DNA from: CAJLIR01 sp964408085
GTDB taxonomy: Bacteria > Bacillota_I > Bacilli_A > RF39 > UBA660
Assembly (NCBI GenBank): GCA_964408085.1
Contig: CAYOYB010000006.1
Span: 62,001-126,000 of the forward strand
DNA: 64,000 bases
Direction of reading: 5' to 3'
In this document: piece after piece, positions 43,240-51,366 of the stretch
How positions within the stretch are numbered: the first letter of the stretch is position 1
Layout: each line of letters starts with the position of its first letter
Made by a program: the position numbers and the translations under genes
Notes under the pieces: model-generated
Told to the model about the DNA's origin: nothing
The model's database searches: none
The model's input: the letters and a program-made list of their open reading frames with translations, nothing else

Positions 43240-43896
43240 ATGGAAAATAAATTATTTGGAGCTAGTGAATTAAGTACAATTAACATAGAAAGATTAAATA
43301 AGATAAAACAATATGCACTATATGAATATCAAACCTATATGAATCCAAGTATCAATTTACCACTTAGCTTTACCAAAGTAACTAAAACTGCTTCAGCACA
43401 TAAAATCGCTGGAAATAAACCTGCTGTTCCAAATATTAAGCCTCATGTAAACATTTTACCATTAGAAAAATATTTATTAGATAAATCATCATCTAAAAGA
43501 TTTCAACTTAATAACGATGTAGAAAAATGTTTCTTTATCTGTAGTGGTGTCTTTCTAGATGATGAAAAATTCTTAAACATATTAAAACAATATGATTACT
43601 TAAACGTGTTTGATGAATTTATTAGGGTGTATATTGATATAGACGAAAAATACCAAGGCAATGAAAAACGCGCTAATATGCATAAATCTATGCAATATGC
43701 AAAATTTATAAAATCCAATAATGATAAGCTTATTAAACTTATGGCATATTTTTATAAATTTCATAAGATAAGTAAAATCAGTATAATTATAAATAAATTA
43801 TTGCAAATATGTTATTTTAATCCTGAATTATATAATTCTTATGTAGAAACAGATGAAGATATAAAAACTAACCAAAAAACAAATAAAATTGGTTAG
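43240..43896 (+). CDS. Orphan protein, copy 2 of a tandem pair (218 residues)
   Basis: This is the paralogue of the gene at 42160 and shares its N terminus, central FDEFIRVYIDIDEKY block and C-terminal NPELYNSYVETDE. The N-terminal third has a different insert (NLPLSFTKVTKTASAHKIAG) and appears to have diverged quickly or exchanged sequence. GGGGCG precedes the ATG. The end overlaps the convergent peptidase gene by four bases, and its last codons lie in a terminator stem. Soluble, helical, function unknown. Confidence 0.7.
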   Translation: MENKLFGASELSTINIERLNKIKQYALYEYQTYMNPSINLPLSFTKVTKTASAHKIAGNKPAVPNIKPHVNILPLEKYLLDKSSSKRFQLNNDVEKCFFICSGVFLDDEKFLNILKQYDYLNVFDEFIRVYIDIDEKYQGNEKRANMHKSMQYAKFIKSNNDKLIKLMAYFYKFHKISKISIIINKLLQICYFNPELYNSYVETDEDIKTNQKTNKIG

Positions 43897-43905
43897 TCTT
43901 TTTTA
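43864..43905 (+). terminator. Terminator containing the 3' end of copy 2
   Basis: ACTAACCAA pairs with TTGGTTAGT, followed by CTTTTTT. The stop codon of copy 2 (43894-43896) is in the second arm. Confidence 0.75.
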
Positions 43906-44513
43906 GTACAAGTATCTATAAAGTATTTAAAAATTTTCTTACTATAATCATCAAAATTAACCATATCTTCAGGATGCCATTCTACTCCTAAAAAAAATTT
44001 TTTACTAGAATCTTCTATAGCTTCTATTACTCCATCGTCACTTCTAGCCGATACAGTTAAATTAGGACCCTTAATTTCATAATTGTGGCGACTATTAATA
44101 CTAATATTATACTCTCCTATTATATCAAAAAGTTTAGTATTTTTATAAATTGTAACATTATGTAATTTTAATTTATCTAAAGAATTATGAATATTAATTG
44201 TTGTTTCCTTTAAATTACCACCAAAAACCTCACCTATTGTTTGCATTCCTAAACAGATACCAAGTAATGGAATATCTAAATCATGACATTTTTTAATTAA
44301 TTCATAATCAAAATCAGTTGCATTATTTCCACCTTGCAAAACAAAACCATCACATAAATTTAATAACTCTAAACTCAAACTATCGTTTATAATTCCTATT
44401 GTATGAGCGCCATACTGATTTAAAACTTTATAAACATTATTATAAATAATTTGAACATTCTTTTCCATTATATTTTTATCTGGTCTTAAAACAACACCAA
44501 TAATTGGTTTCAT
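43893..44513 (-). CDS. Peptidase C26 / class I glutamine amidotransferase-like hydrolase
   Basis: The 206-residue protein has the amidotransferase core: DGFVLQGGNN, GICLGMQTIG with the nucleophile Cys at about residue 87, and GVEWHPEDM carrying the catalytic His-Glu pair. This matches gamma-glutamyl-gamma-aminobutyrate hydrolase-like and other C26 enzymes, which cleave gamma-glutamyl bonds. The start at 44513 has GGAG upstream. The substrate is unknown. Part of the gene was copied to 42800..42880. Confidence 0.85.
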   Translation of the reverse strand: MKPIIGVVLRPDKNIMEKNVQIIYNNVYKVLNQYGAHTIGIINDSLSLELLNLCDGFVLQGGNNATDFDYELIKKCHDLDIPLLGICLGMQTIGEVFGGNLKETTINIHNSLDKLKLHNVTIYKNTKLFDIIGEYNISINSRHNYEIKGPNLTVSARSDDGVIEAIEDSSKKFFLGVEWHPEDMVNFDDYSKKIFKYFIDTCTKKD

Positions 44514-44536
44514 AATTTCTCCTTTCAAAAAAATGA

Positions 44537-44764
44537 CTAGTCCATATACTTAGTCATTGATTTCATCATTTGATTAACTTGTTTTTGGCTTGGTGTTCTA
44601 CCCATCTGCGTCATCATCGCCTTAATCATTTGTTCATTTATAGGTGGATTCTTTTTCATGTATTTTTTCATATAATGACGTGCTACAAAAAATCCTATAA
44701 CACCACCAGCTATTAAGCCAATTACAAATTTAAGTAAATCTAGAAAAAATTGTCCCCAATTCAT
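44537..44764 (-). CDS. yneF: UPF0154 membrane protein YneF
   Basis: The 75-residue protein has one N-terminal span (FLDLLKFVIGLIAGGVIGFFVARHYM) and a basic/polar tail with KNPPINEQMIKAMMTQMGRTPSQKQVNQMM, which is the UPF0154 signature. Function unknown in general. Placement next to sirA and tkt matches Bacillus subtilis yneE-yneF after tkt. Confidence 0.93.
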   Translation of the reverse strand: MNWGQFFLDLLKFVIGLIAGGVIGFFVARHYMKKYMKKNPPINEQMIKAMMTQMGRTPSQKQVNQMMKSMTKYMD

Positions 44765-44840
44765 TTTATCATATCCTTCCTATAAACATTTTACTAAAAT
44801 TAACCATTTTTTACAAGACCTATTTAATTATATTTAAAAC

Positions 44841-45281
44841 TTAAAGACAATATTCGTAATTAGGCTTACTAGTAGTATAATCACTTAACCAAAAATAATC
44901 ATTATTAACAAAATCACAAACAAATATATTATTACTATACCAACTAAAAATGCGTAAAGCATATGGAATATTACTATTTGTCTTAATAACAATGCAAGAG
45001 TGATTTACTTGAATACATGTTTTTTCTCTAGCATATACATCATTAATAAAAAATTTATTATGATATTTTTTAATATATTTTTTACTTTTATTACTTAAAT
45101 AATTGTCGATAATATCAGCATCAAAAACTTGACACAATTGATTATATATAGAAATACCATAAATGAAATTTGTATTTTTCAATTTATAAATATTATCTAA
45201 AGTTACATATAATGTATGAGCATTATTTTTATAAACATTAGAAAAATCTTTTTTTATTATAAATAAATAATATTTACGCAT
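44841..45281 (-). CDS. sirA: Probable sporulation inhibitor of replication SirA (YneE), diverged
   Basis: The 146-residue protein begins MRKYYLFIIKKDFSNVY, similar to the Bacillus SirA start MERHYYTYLIKEEFANHY from memory, and ends with ALRIFSWYSNNIFVCDFVNNDYFWLSDY, matching the SirA pattern of an aromatic FDF-N-YGWL end. Length (Bacillus about 148) and position between tkt and yneF agree exactly with yneE. SirA binds the N-terminal domain of DnaA to stop new replication rounds in sporulation. Start at 45281 with GGTGAT three bases upstream. The middle region is poorly conserved, so synteny carries most of the weight. Confidence 0.72.
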   Translation of the reverse strand: MRKYYLFIIKKDFSNVYKNNAHTLYVTLDNIYKLKNTNFIYGISIYNQLCQVFDADIIDNYLSNKSKKYIKKYHNKFFINDVYAREKTCIQVNHSCIVIKTNSNIPYALRIFSWYSNNIFVCDFVNNDYFWLSDYTTSKPNYEYCL

Positions 45282-45325
45282 TTTATCACCATTTATATTA
45301 TAATTAAACAATAATAAAAAAAATG

Positions 45326-45352
45326 TAGAAAAAAACACTTATAAAAGTGTTT
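45326..45352 (-). terminator. Terminator containing the tkt stop codon
   Basis: AAACACTT (45333-45340) pairs with AAGTGTTT (45345-45352), with a T run on the minus strand. The codons for the last Thr-Leu-Leu and the stop (45339-45341) are in the stem and loop. Confidence 0.75.
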
Positions 45353-47330
45353 CCATTCTTTGTTTAATAACTGCATAATCAAAACCACAATATTTATGAA
45401 CTTCATCACGTGTACCACTTACACCAAAAGTATTAACTGAAAATATATAATCATGAGAAGTAGCAAATCTATCCCAACCTAAACTACTTCCTGCTTCAAT
45501 AGTAAACGTTTTAATACCATTAGGTAAAATTTCTTCTTGATAATCTTTAGATTGTTCCAAAAATAATGATACTTCTGGCATACTAACAATTCTAAGATCA
45601 AGTTGTTTATTAACAAAAAAATCTCTAGCTAAATTAATAGCTGTAAATAAATCAGAACCTGTTGCAATTATAATACCATCTAACTTATCTTTTTCTTTTC
45701 TAACAACATAAGCACCACGACTAACTAATTGAGGGTTTGTCGTTGGAAGTAATAAGACATCTTGCTTTGATAAAATTAAAGCACTAGGATGTTTACTGTC
45801 ATTTAAAATTGAATGCCATGATCCAACTAATTCATGGGCATCAGCTGGGCGATATACTCGTAAATTAGGAATTGAACGAAGCATCGCTAATTGCTCTACT
45901 GGTTGATGAGTAGGACCATCTTGACCTATACCAATTGAATCATGAGAAAAAATATAAGTTATAGGTAAATTCATTAAAGCAGACATTCTAATAGATGGTT
46001 TTAAATAATCAGAAAAAGCTAGCATTGTTGAACAAAATGGACGAAAGCCACATAAAGACATACCATTAATAATTCCACCCATCGCATGTTCACGAACACC
46101 AAAGGCAATATTCTTTCCATCATAATTCTCAAATGTAACAGCTGATTGAGAAGCTAAATATGTTTTAGTAGAATTTGCTAAATCGGCACTACCTCCAACA
46201 AAATTTGGTAACATCTTAGAAATTTCATCCATTATCTTCTGATTAGTTACACGAGTAGATTCCTTTAAGTCTTTCTCAAAACGCCAATCAACATTAACTA
46301 AATTCAAATCTAAATTATGACTAAATAAATAATTTAAAGGAGCACTTTCTCCACCTAAAAATTTATCAATATAAATTCGATAATTATTTGACCATAAAGT
46401 ATATTTTTGACTTCCTCTGTCAGAAACCATTTTCATAAATTCTTTTCGAGCAGCTTCTGAATAATAGAATTCTTCCCTCTCAGATGTTCCCAAAGTCCTT
46501 TTTAAATTAAAAATAGCGTCATTTTTTGGAACATTACCATGAACTTCAGATGTTCCTTGCCCTACTAAACCATTACCTATAATTGTTCTAATTTCAATCA
46601 ATGTTGGTTTTGAAGAATTCTTAGCCTTTTTTATCGCACGATCTATATCTACTACACTATCACCATTTTTTACAAATTCATAATTCCAACCAATTGCTTT
46701 AAAACGATCAGCCATATTATCCATAAAAACACCATTAGTCTTTCCATCTAAACTAATGCCATTAGAATCATAAAGTACAATTAGATTATCTAAATGATAA
46801 GCGCCTGCAAAAGAAGCTGCTTCATAACTAATTCCTTCCATTAAATCTCCATCACCACATAATGCATAAACATTATAATCTAATAAAGCTGTTTCTACTT
46901 CAATAACGCTTTTTTTAGGAAAATAATATCTTTTCTTTAACATCTTTTGTGATAATGCCATACCAACAGCAGCTGCTAAACCTTGTCCTAAAGGTCCAGT
47001 TGACATATCAACACCTGGTGTAGTTTTAAATTCTGGATGACCTGGTGTTTTAGAATTAGCGCGTCTAAAGTTTTTTAAATCATTAATTGTTAAATCAAGC
47101 CCTGCCATAAAAAGAGTTGCATACAAAAGTGCCGAACCATGACCAGCTGATAATACAAAACGATCTCGACTAATCCAATTAGTGTCATTAATGCTAATAT
47201 TCATATGACGAGAATATAAAGTATAAATAATAGGAGCAGCTCCTAAGGCAATTCCTGGATGGCCACTTCCAGCATGATTAATCATATCTATTGATAGCGA
47301 CTTAATATTATTGATAATTTCTCTATCCAT
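45339..47330 (-). CDS. tkt: Transketolase
   Basis: The 663-residue enzyme has the standard TPP motif ALCGDGDLMEGISYEAASFAG, the GHGSALLYATLF and STGPLGQGLAAAVGMA segments, DSIGIGQDGPTHQPVEQLA (catalytic His) and an AGSSLGWDR C-terminal region. It transfers two-carbon units in the non-oxidative pentose phosphate pathway. The order lexA (divergent)-tkt-sirA-yneF is the Bacilli arrangement. SD GAGGGG precedes the ATG. Confidence 0.97.
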   Translation of the reverse strand: MDREIINNIKSLSIDMINHAGSGHPGIALGAAPIIYTLYSRHMNISINDTNWISRDRFVLSAGHGSALLYATLFMAGLDLTINDLKNFRRANSKTPGHPEFKTTPGVDMSTGPLGQGLAAAVGMALSQKMLKKRYYFPKKSVIEVETALLDYNVYALCGDGDLMEGISYEAASFAGAYHLDNLIVLYDSNGISLDGKTNGVFMDNMADRFKAIGWNYEFVKNGDSVVDIDRAIKKAKNSSKPTLIEIRTIIGNGLVGQGTSEVHGNVPKNDAIFNLKRTLGTSEREEFYYSEAARKEFMKMVSDRGSQKYTLWSNNYRIYIDKFLGGESAPLNYLFSHNLDLNLVNVDWRFEKDLKESTRVTNQKIMDEISKMLPNFVGGSADLANSTKTYLASQSAVTFENYDGKNIAFGVREHAMGGIINGMSLCGFRPFCSTMLAFSDYLKPSIRMSALMNLPITYIFSHDSIGIGQDGPTHQPVEQLAMLRSIPNLRVYRPADAHELVGSWHSILNDSKHPSALILSKQDVLLLPTTNPQLVSRGAYVVRKEKDKLDGIIIATGSDLFTAINLARDFFVNKQLDLRIVSMPEVSLFLEQSKDYQEEILPNGIKTFTIEAGSSLGWDRFATSHDYIFSVNTFGVSGTRDEVHKYCGFDYAVIKQRMETLL

Positions 47331-47427
47331 ATATACCCCTCTATTCTATATGATAAATATATTATAACAAAATTATCTAAAATATTAAATAGGAAATCAA
47401 AAAAATATAATCTTTAAATAAATAATA

Positions 47428-47574
47428 CTATTTTATGGTTTCAGCCATTATCAAAATATTATCAATATCATTATCACTTTCCATAGAATTTAAACTATTA
47501 GATGAAAGAACACCCATTACTATAATAAATAGAAAAAAACAAATAATTCCTTTACTTTTTAATATTTCCATCAT
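47428..47574 (-). CDS. 48-residue single-span membrane peptide, LexA-controlled, in the yneA position
   Basis: The peptide begins MMEILKSKGIICFFLFIIVM, has one span at about residues 9-25, and an acidic tail that ends DNILIMAETIK. A perfect GGAGGT lies six bases before the ATG at 47574. It is transcribed away from lexA from a TTGACA-N17-TATCAT promoter that has a LexA box between the two hexamers. In Bacillus the gene in this place is yneA, an SOS cell division inhibitor with one span and a LysM domain; Staphylococcus SosA is a shorter analogue. I infer a minimal SOS division inhibitor. It has no LysM domain, and no homology can be claimed by eye. Confidence 0.75.
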   Translation of the reverse strand: MMEILKSKGIICFFLFIIVMGVLSSNSLNSMESDNDIDNILIMAETIK

Positions 47575-47600
47575 TGTTATACCTCCTAATCACTATAACA

Positions 47601-47629
47601 ATGATAACACAAACATTAGTTCGTGTCAA
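47601..47629 (-). promoter_or_regulatory. Promoter of the SOS peptide
   Basis: TTGACA (47624-47629) and TATCAT (47601-47606), 17-base spacer, minus strand. The spacer is filled by the LexA box at 47610..47623. Confidence 0.8.
47610..47623. promoter_or_regulatory. LexA (SOS) box 1
   Basis: CAAACATTAGTTCG matches the Firmicute consensus CGAAC-N4-GTTCG with one mismatch. It lies between -35 and -10 of the SOS peptide promoter, so bound LexA would block it. Confidence 0.85.
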
Positions 47630-47648
47630 CGTTTTTTAACAATATTTA

Positions 47649-47662
47649 CGAACAATTGTTTG
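47649..47662. promoter_or_regulatory. LexA (SOS) box 2
   Basis: CGAACAATTGTTTG matches CGAAC-N4-GTTCG with one mismatch. It touches the -35 of the lexA promoter, as expected for autoregulation. Confidence 0.88.
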
Positions 47663-47688
47663 ACATTTTACAAAACATATGTTATTAT
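47660..47688 (+). promoter_or_regulatory. lexA promoter
   Basis: TTGACA (47660-47665) and TATTAT (47683-47688), 17-base spacer, 27 bases before the lexA ATG. Confidence 0.8.
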
Positions 47689-47714
47689 TAAATTAGTAAT
47701 AAAGGAGGTTTATT

Positions 47715-48332
47715 ATGATAGAGCTAACCAAAAGGCAAGAAGAAATTCTTGATTTCATAAAAACATTTATGGTAAAACATGGTTTTCCACCAACTATTAG
47801 AGAAATTGGCGAAGCATTAGGAATATCTTCACCAGCCACTATCCATGCACATTTAAAAAATCTTGAAACTAGAGGTGTAATTAGAAGAAATGATACCAAA
47901 AATCGTGCGATTGAACTTTTAGTAAAAAATGAATATGAACCACAAAATGAATTAGTCATTGATGTCCCATTATTAGGTAAAATAACAGCTGGTAATCCAA
48001 TTGAAGCTATTGAAAGACCTGATGAATTCTTTTCTTTACCTTCTTATTTAATACCAAATAATAAAGAAGTTTTTACTTTATTAGTAAATGGTACAAGTAT
48101 GATTAATGCTGGAATTCTTGATGGTGATATTGTAATCGTTGAAAGAAAAAATACAGCTAGAAATGGTGAAATAGTAGTAGCAATGACTGATGAAAATGAA
48201 GTAACATTAAAAACTTTCTATAAAGAACAAAACCATTTTCGCTTACAACCAGAAAATGATACTATGGATCCAATAATTTTAGACAATGTAACTATTTTAG
48301 GTAAAGCTATTGGTTTATATAGAAAAATATAA
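47715..48332 (+). CDS. lexA: SOS repressor LexA
   Basis: The 205-residue protein has a winged-helix N terminus (LTKRQEEILDFIKTFMVKHGFPPTIREIGEALGISSPATIHAHLKNLE) and an S24 peptidase domain with the Ala-Gly self-cleavage site in KITAGNP, catalytic Ser in VNGTSM and Lys in VTLKTF. It represses SOS genes until RecA filaments trigger cleavage. Two SOS boxes lie in the divergent promoter region. AGGAGG precedes the ATG. Confidence 0.98.
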   Translation: MIELTKRQEEILDFIKTFMVKHGFPPTIREIGEALGISSPATIHAHLKNLETRGVIRRNDTKNRAIELLVKNEYEPQNELVIDVPLLGKITAGNPIEAIERPDEFFSLPSYLIPNNKEVFTLLVNGTSMINAGILDGDIVIVERKNTARNGEIVVAMTDENEVTLKTFYKEQNHFRLQPENDTMDPIILDNVTILGKAIGLYRKI

Positions 48333-48360
48333 AAAAGAATGAAATTTTTCATTCTTTTTT
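48331..48360. terminator. Bidirectional terminator between lexA and the RNase J gene
   Basis: AAAAAAGAATGAAA pairs with TTCATTCTTTTTT, flanked by A and T runs, between two convergent genes. Confidence 0.85.
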
Positions 48361-48369
48361 GCTATTATC

Positions 48370-50016
48370 TTAAACTTCTTGTAAAACAATTAAAATCATT
48401 GGCTTACATTCTGTTTCTTGATATAAGTATTTACCTAATTTATCTCTAACACCATTTTTAATCTTATTAAATTCAACATGATTAGGTGTAATATTTTCAT
48501 TGATTACTTCTAACGCTATTTTTTCAGCCTCTTTAATTAAATCAACATTATCTTTAACGTATATAAAACCTCTAGTTAAAATTTCAGGTCCAGCTAATAC
48601 CTTCTTAGTAGCCCTATCTAAACTAGCACTAACAATTACAATACCATTATCACATAAAGCTTCTCTATCTTTTAGAACTAATTCCCCTATATCACCAACT
48701 GTTTTACCATCTATTAAAATATCATCTACTTTTACTGTTTCATTAGTATCAACTAAATTTCCATCAACAAATGTTGCAACTTGTCCATTTAATTTCAATA
48801 ATATATTCTCAGGTTTTAAACCTAATTTTTTAGCATTATTAGCATTCTCTACTTGATGACGATATTCACCAATTACTGGAAAATAGTATTTAGGTTTAAT
48901 TAAATCTAACATTAACATCAAATCTTCAGCTGACGCATGATGACCTAAATATTTTTTATTTGACAAGATTACTAAAGAAGCACCAATTTTAGCAATACCA
49001 TTAAATAATTTGGTAGCTCTTATTTCCATTCCATCATAAACAGGCGAAATAAAGACAACTGTATCATTATCATTAATTTTAATAAATTTATCATATCCTT
49101 TAACAATTCTTGTTAAATTTGAAAAAGGTTTTTCTCGTTCATCAGAAACAATTACAATAATATTCTCATCATTAATATGATGAATATTGCTAATACGAGA
49201 CTTATCAAAATCAATATATTTTTTATCAATTGATTCTATAACAATTTCTTCTAAACGCTTACCCATAATAACTACTTTTCGTTCAGTTAAACGAATTTCA
49301 TTAAATAATTCCTGCAATCGATATATTTGCGTATCAAATACGTTAAATAAAATGCGACCACTATGTTTGCTAAGTGTCTCCTTAAGAATTGATGATGCAC
49401 GATGATTTGGAGAAGTAAATCCTGATTTATCGGCATATAATGATTCACTCATTAAACATAAAACACCTTGTTTTCCAACATAAGCAAGTTTTCCAATATC
49501 CGTTTTATAATTACCCATCATCGTTGGGTCAAAAACAAAGTTTCCTGTATAGAAAATAGCTCCATCTGGTGTATACAAAACATATCCAACTGTATCAGGA
49601 ACTGAGTGTGTCAAACTTACAGGGAAAATACTATTAATACCAAAATTAAGTTTTTTATGAGGAGTAATTTCAATTAAATTAGCTGATTTAATACCCTCAT
49701 TAACTAATTGTTTTTTTAATATGTCAATTGTAAAAGCACAACCATATATTTTTAAATCTGGTAAATCTGCTAGAATATCAGCAATAGCTCCTAATTGTTG
49801 ATCATGACCATGTGTAATAAATACTCCCTTTATTCTTTTACTATTTTCTTTTAAATAATCATAATTAGGTATAATATAATCAACACCAAGCATTTTATCA
49901 TCAGCAAATTTTAAGCCCGCATCAAATACAAAAATATCTTTATCAACTTCAACAATATACATATTTTTTCCAATTTCATTTAATCCACCAAGACTAAATA
50001 TTCTTATTTTACTCAT
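48370..50016 (-). CDS. RNase J family protein with a degenerate metal site (RNase J2-like)
   Basis: The 548-residue protein has the full RNase J layout: metallo-beta-lactamase core, beta-CASP domain and C-terminal domain (VSASLDRATKKVLAGPEILTRGFIYV). The first metal motif reads HGHDQQ (69-74) where active enzymes have HGHxDH, so an Asp and a His are lost. The later motifs read TGNFVFD for TGDFKFD and PVIGEYR for PVHGEYR, so another Asp and His are lost too. Catalysis is very unlikely. In Bacillus RNase J2 is a weak partner of J1; this copy probably is such a subunit. No active J1 gene is in the window. Single gene, convergent with lexA. Confidence 0.85.
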   Translation of the reverse strand: MSKIRIFSLGGLNEIGKNMYIVEVDKDIFVFDAGLKFADDKMLGVDYIIPNYDYLKENSKRIKGVFITHGHDQQLGAIADILADLPDLKIYGCAFTIDILKKQLVNEGIKSANLIEITPHKKLNFGINSIFPVSLTHSVPDTVGYVLYTPDGAIFYTGNFVFDPTMMGNYKTDIGKLAYVGKQGVLCLMSESLYADKSGFTSPNHRASSILKETLSKHSGRILFNVFDTQIYRLQELFNEIRLTERKVVIMGKRLEEIVIESIDKKYIDFDKSRISNIHHINDENIIVIVSDEREKPFSNLTRIVKGYDKFIKINDNDTVVFISPVYDGMEIRATKLFNGIAKIGASLVILSNKKYLGHHASAEDLMLMLDLIKPKYYFPVIGEYRHQVENANNAKKLGLKPENILLKLNGQVATFVDGNLVDTNETVKVDDILIDGKTVGDIGELVLKDREALCDNGIVIVSASLDRATKKVLAGPEILTRGFIYVKDNVDLIKEAEKIALEVINENITPNHVEFNKIKNGVRDKLGKYLYQETECKPMILIVLQEV

Positions 50017-50111
50017 ATAATCTCCTTTCTTTATAATAGTTAAAAACTATTAATTTATAATTTAATTTATATTTTCTAAAATACATTATAAATAACTAGA
50101 TATTTAATAAT

Positions 50112-50152
50112 AAAAAGACTAATTAATTATATCAAAAATTAATTAATTAGTC
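50112..50152 (-). terminator. Intrinsic terminator of the suf cluster
   Basis: GACTAATTAATT (50117-50128) pairs with AATTAATTAGTC (50141-50152), with a short T run on the minus strand just after sufS. Confidence 0.75.
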
Positions 50153-50165
50153 CATACTTAAAAAA

Positions 50166-51362
50166 TTATAAAATAATCTCATTCTTCAAATTAGGATTAC
50201 TTAAAACTTCTACTAAACGATCAATTTCATCTTTTGTATTATAAAAATATAAACTAATACGACAAGTATTTTTAATTTTTAATTCATCTTTTAAAATTTT
50301 AGCACAGTGATTACCTGCTCTAACACAAATATTATATTTATCTAAGTAAATAGCTAAATCTTGAGCAAAAATATCCTTCATATTAAAAGTAATAATACCA
50401 CTTTCAGCATACTTATTGTAAATTATAATATCATCTATTTTTTCTAACTTTTCTATAGCGTATTTTTTTAATTCACATTCATAATCATGTATTTTATCTA
50501 AACCAATTGTGTTTAGATAATTAATAGTTTCAGAAAAAGCTACGATATCCGCAATATTTTGTGTTCCAGCTTCTAATAAATATGGAAGATTACTATATTG
50601 CCTAACTCCATCATAAGAAAACATCGCATTCATACCACCACCAAATTCAATTGGTTTAATATTATTTAAAAACTCTTCCTTAGCATATAAAACACCAACG
50701 CCAGTTGGACCACACATTTTATGAGCTGAAAATGCTAAAAAATCAATATCTAAGTCTTGAACATCAACTTTAACATGTGGAACACTTTGAGCACCATCAA
50801 TAATTACTAAAATATTTTTACTATGAGCTAGTTCAATAATTTTTTTTATATCGCGAATATCTCCAACTACATTAGTAACATGAGCAATACTAATAACTCT
50901 TGTTTTATTTGTAATACTATTTTTTAAATCCTCCAAATCAAAAGTAAAATTTTCATTTAAAGGAATATAGTTGATATTAATATCTTTTTCCTCTGCTAAT
51001 TCAAACCATGGCAAAACATTTGAGGCATGCTCAGCTTTTGTTAATAAAACTTCATCACCTGGTAATAAATAATTTTTAAAATAACCGAAAATAATTTTAT
51101 TTAATGCATCAGTTGCCCCACTTGTAAAAATTATTTCTTTATTACTTTTCGCATTAATAAAATTTTTAACTAAAGTTCGTGTTTTTTCAAATTCTTCATC
51201 AACTTTTAAACTAAGTTTATAATCACCACGATGCGCATTACAACTATAATTAGTATAGTAATCACATAATTTTTGAATAACACTATATGGTTTAAAAGTT
51301 GTAGCACCATTATCAAAATATATGATATCTTGCTTTAACATTGGAAAATCATCACGATTCAT
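50166..51362 (-). CDS. sufS: Cysteine desulfurase SufS
   Basis: The 398-residue PLP enzyme has IYFDNGATTFKP at the start, IDGAQSVPH, the PLP lysine in LAFSAHKMCGPTGVGVLY, an HAEHASNVLPW-like region and the active Cys in RAGNHCAKI. It takes sulfur from cysteine for Fe-S cluster assembly. Third gene of a sufC-sufBD-sufS run, four bases after the previous gene. No sufU transferase gene follows. Confidence 0.95.
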   Translation of the reverse strand: MNRDDFPMLKQDIIYFDNGATTFKPYSVIQKLCDYYTNYSCNAHRGDYKLSLKVDEEFEKTRTLVKNFINAKSNKEIIFTSGATDALNKIIFGYFKNYLLPGDEVLLTKAEHASNVLPWFELAEEKDININYIPLNENFTFDLEDLKNSITNKTRVISIAHVTNVVGDIRDIKKIIELAHSKNILVIIDGAQSVPHVKVDVQDLDIDFLAFSAHKMCGPTGVGVLYAKEEFLNNIKPIEFGGGMNAMFSYDGVRQYSNLPYLLEAGTQNIADIVAFSETINYLNTIGLDKIHDYECELKKYAIEKLEKIDDIIIYNKYAESGIITFNMKDIFAQDLAIYLDKYNICVRAGNHCAKILKDELKIKNTCRISLYFYNTKDEIDRLVEVLSNPNLKNEIIL

Positions 51363-51366
51363 TTAC

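Noticed and set aside
47435..47752. Plus-strand frame of 105 codons running into lexA
   Set aside because: It overlaps the lexA start and promoter, lies antisense to the SOS peptide and lacks a ribosome site.
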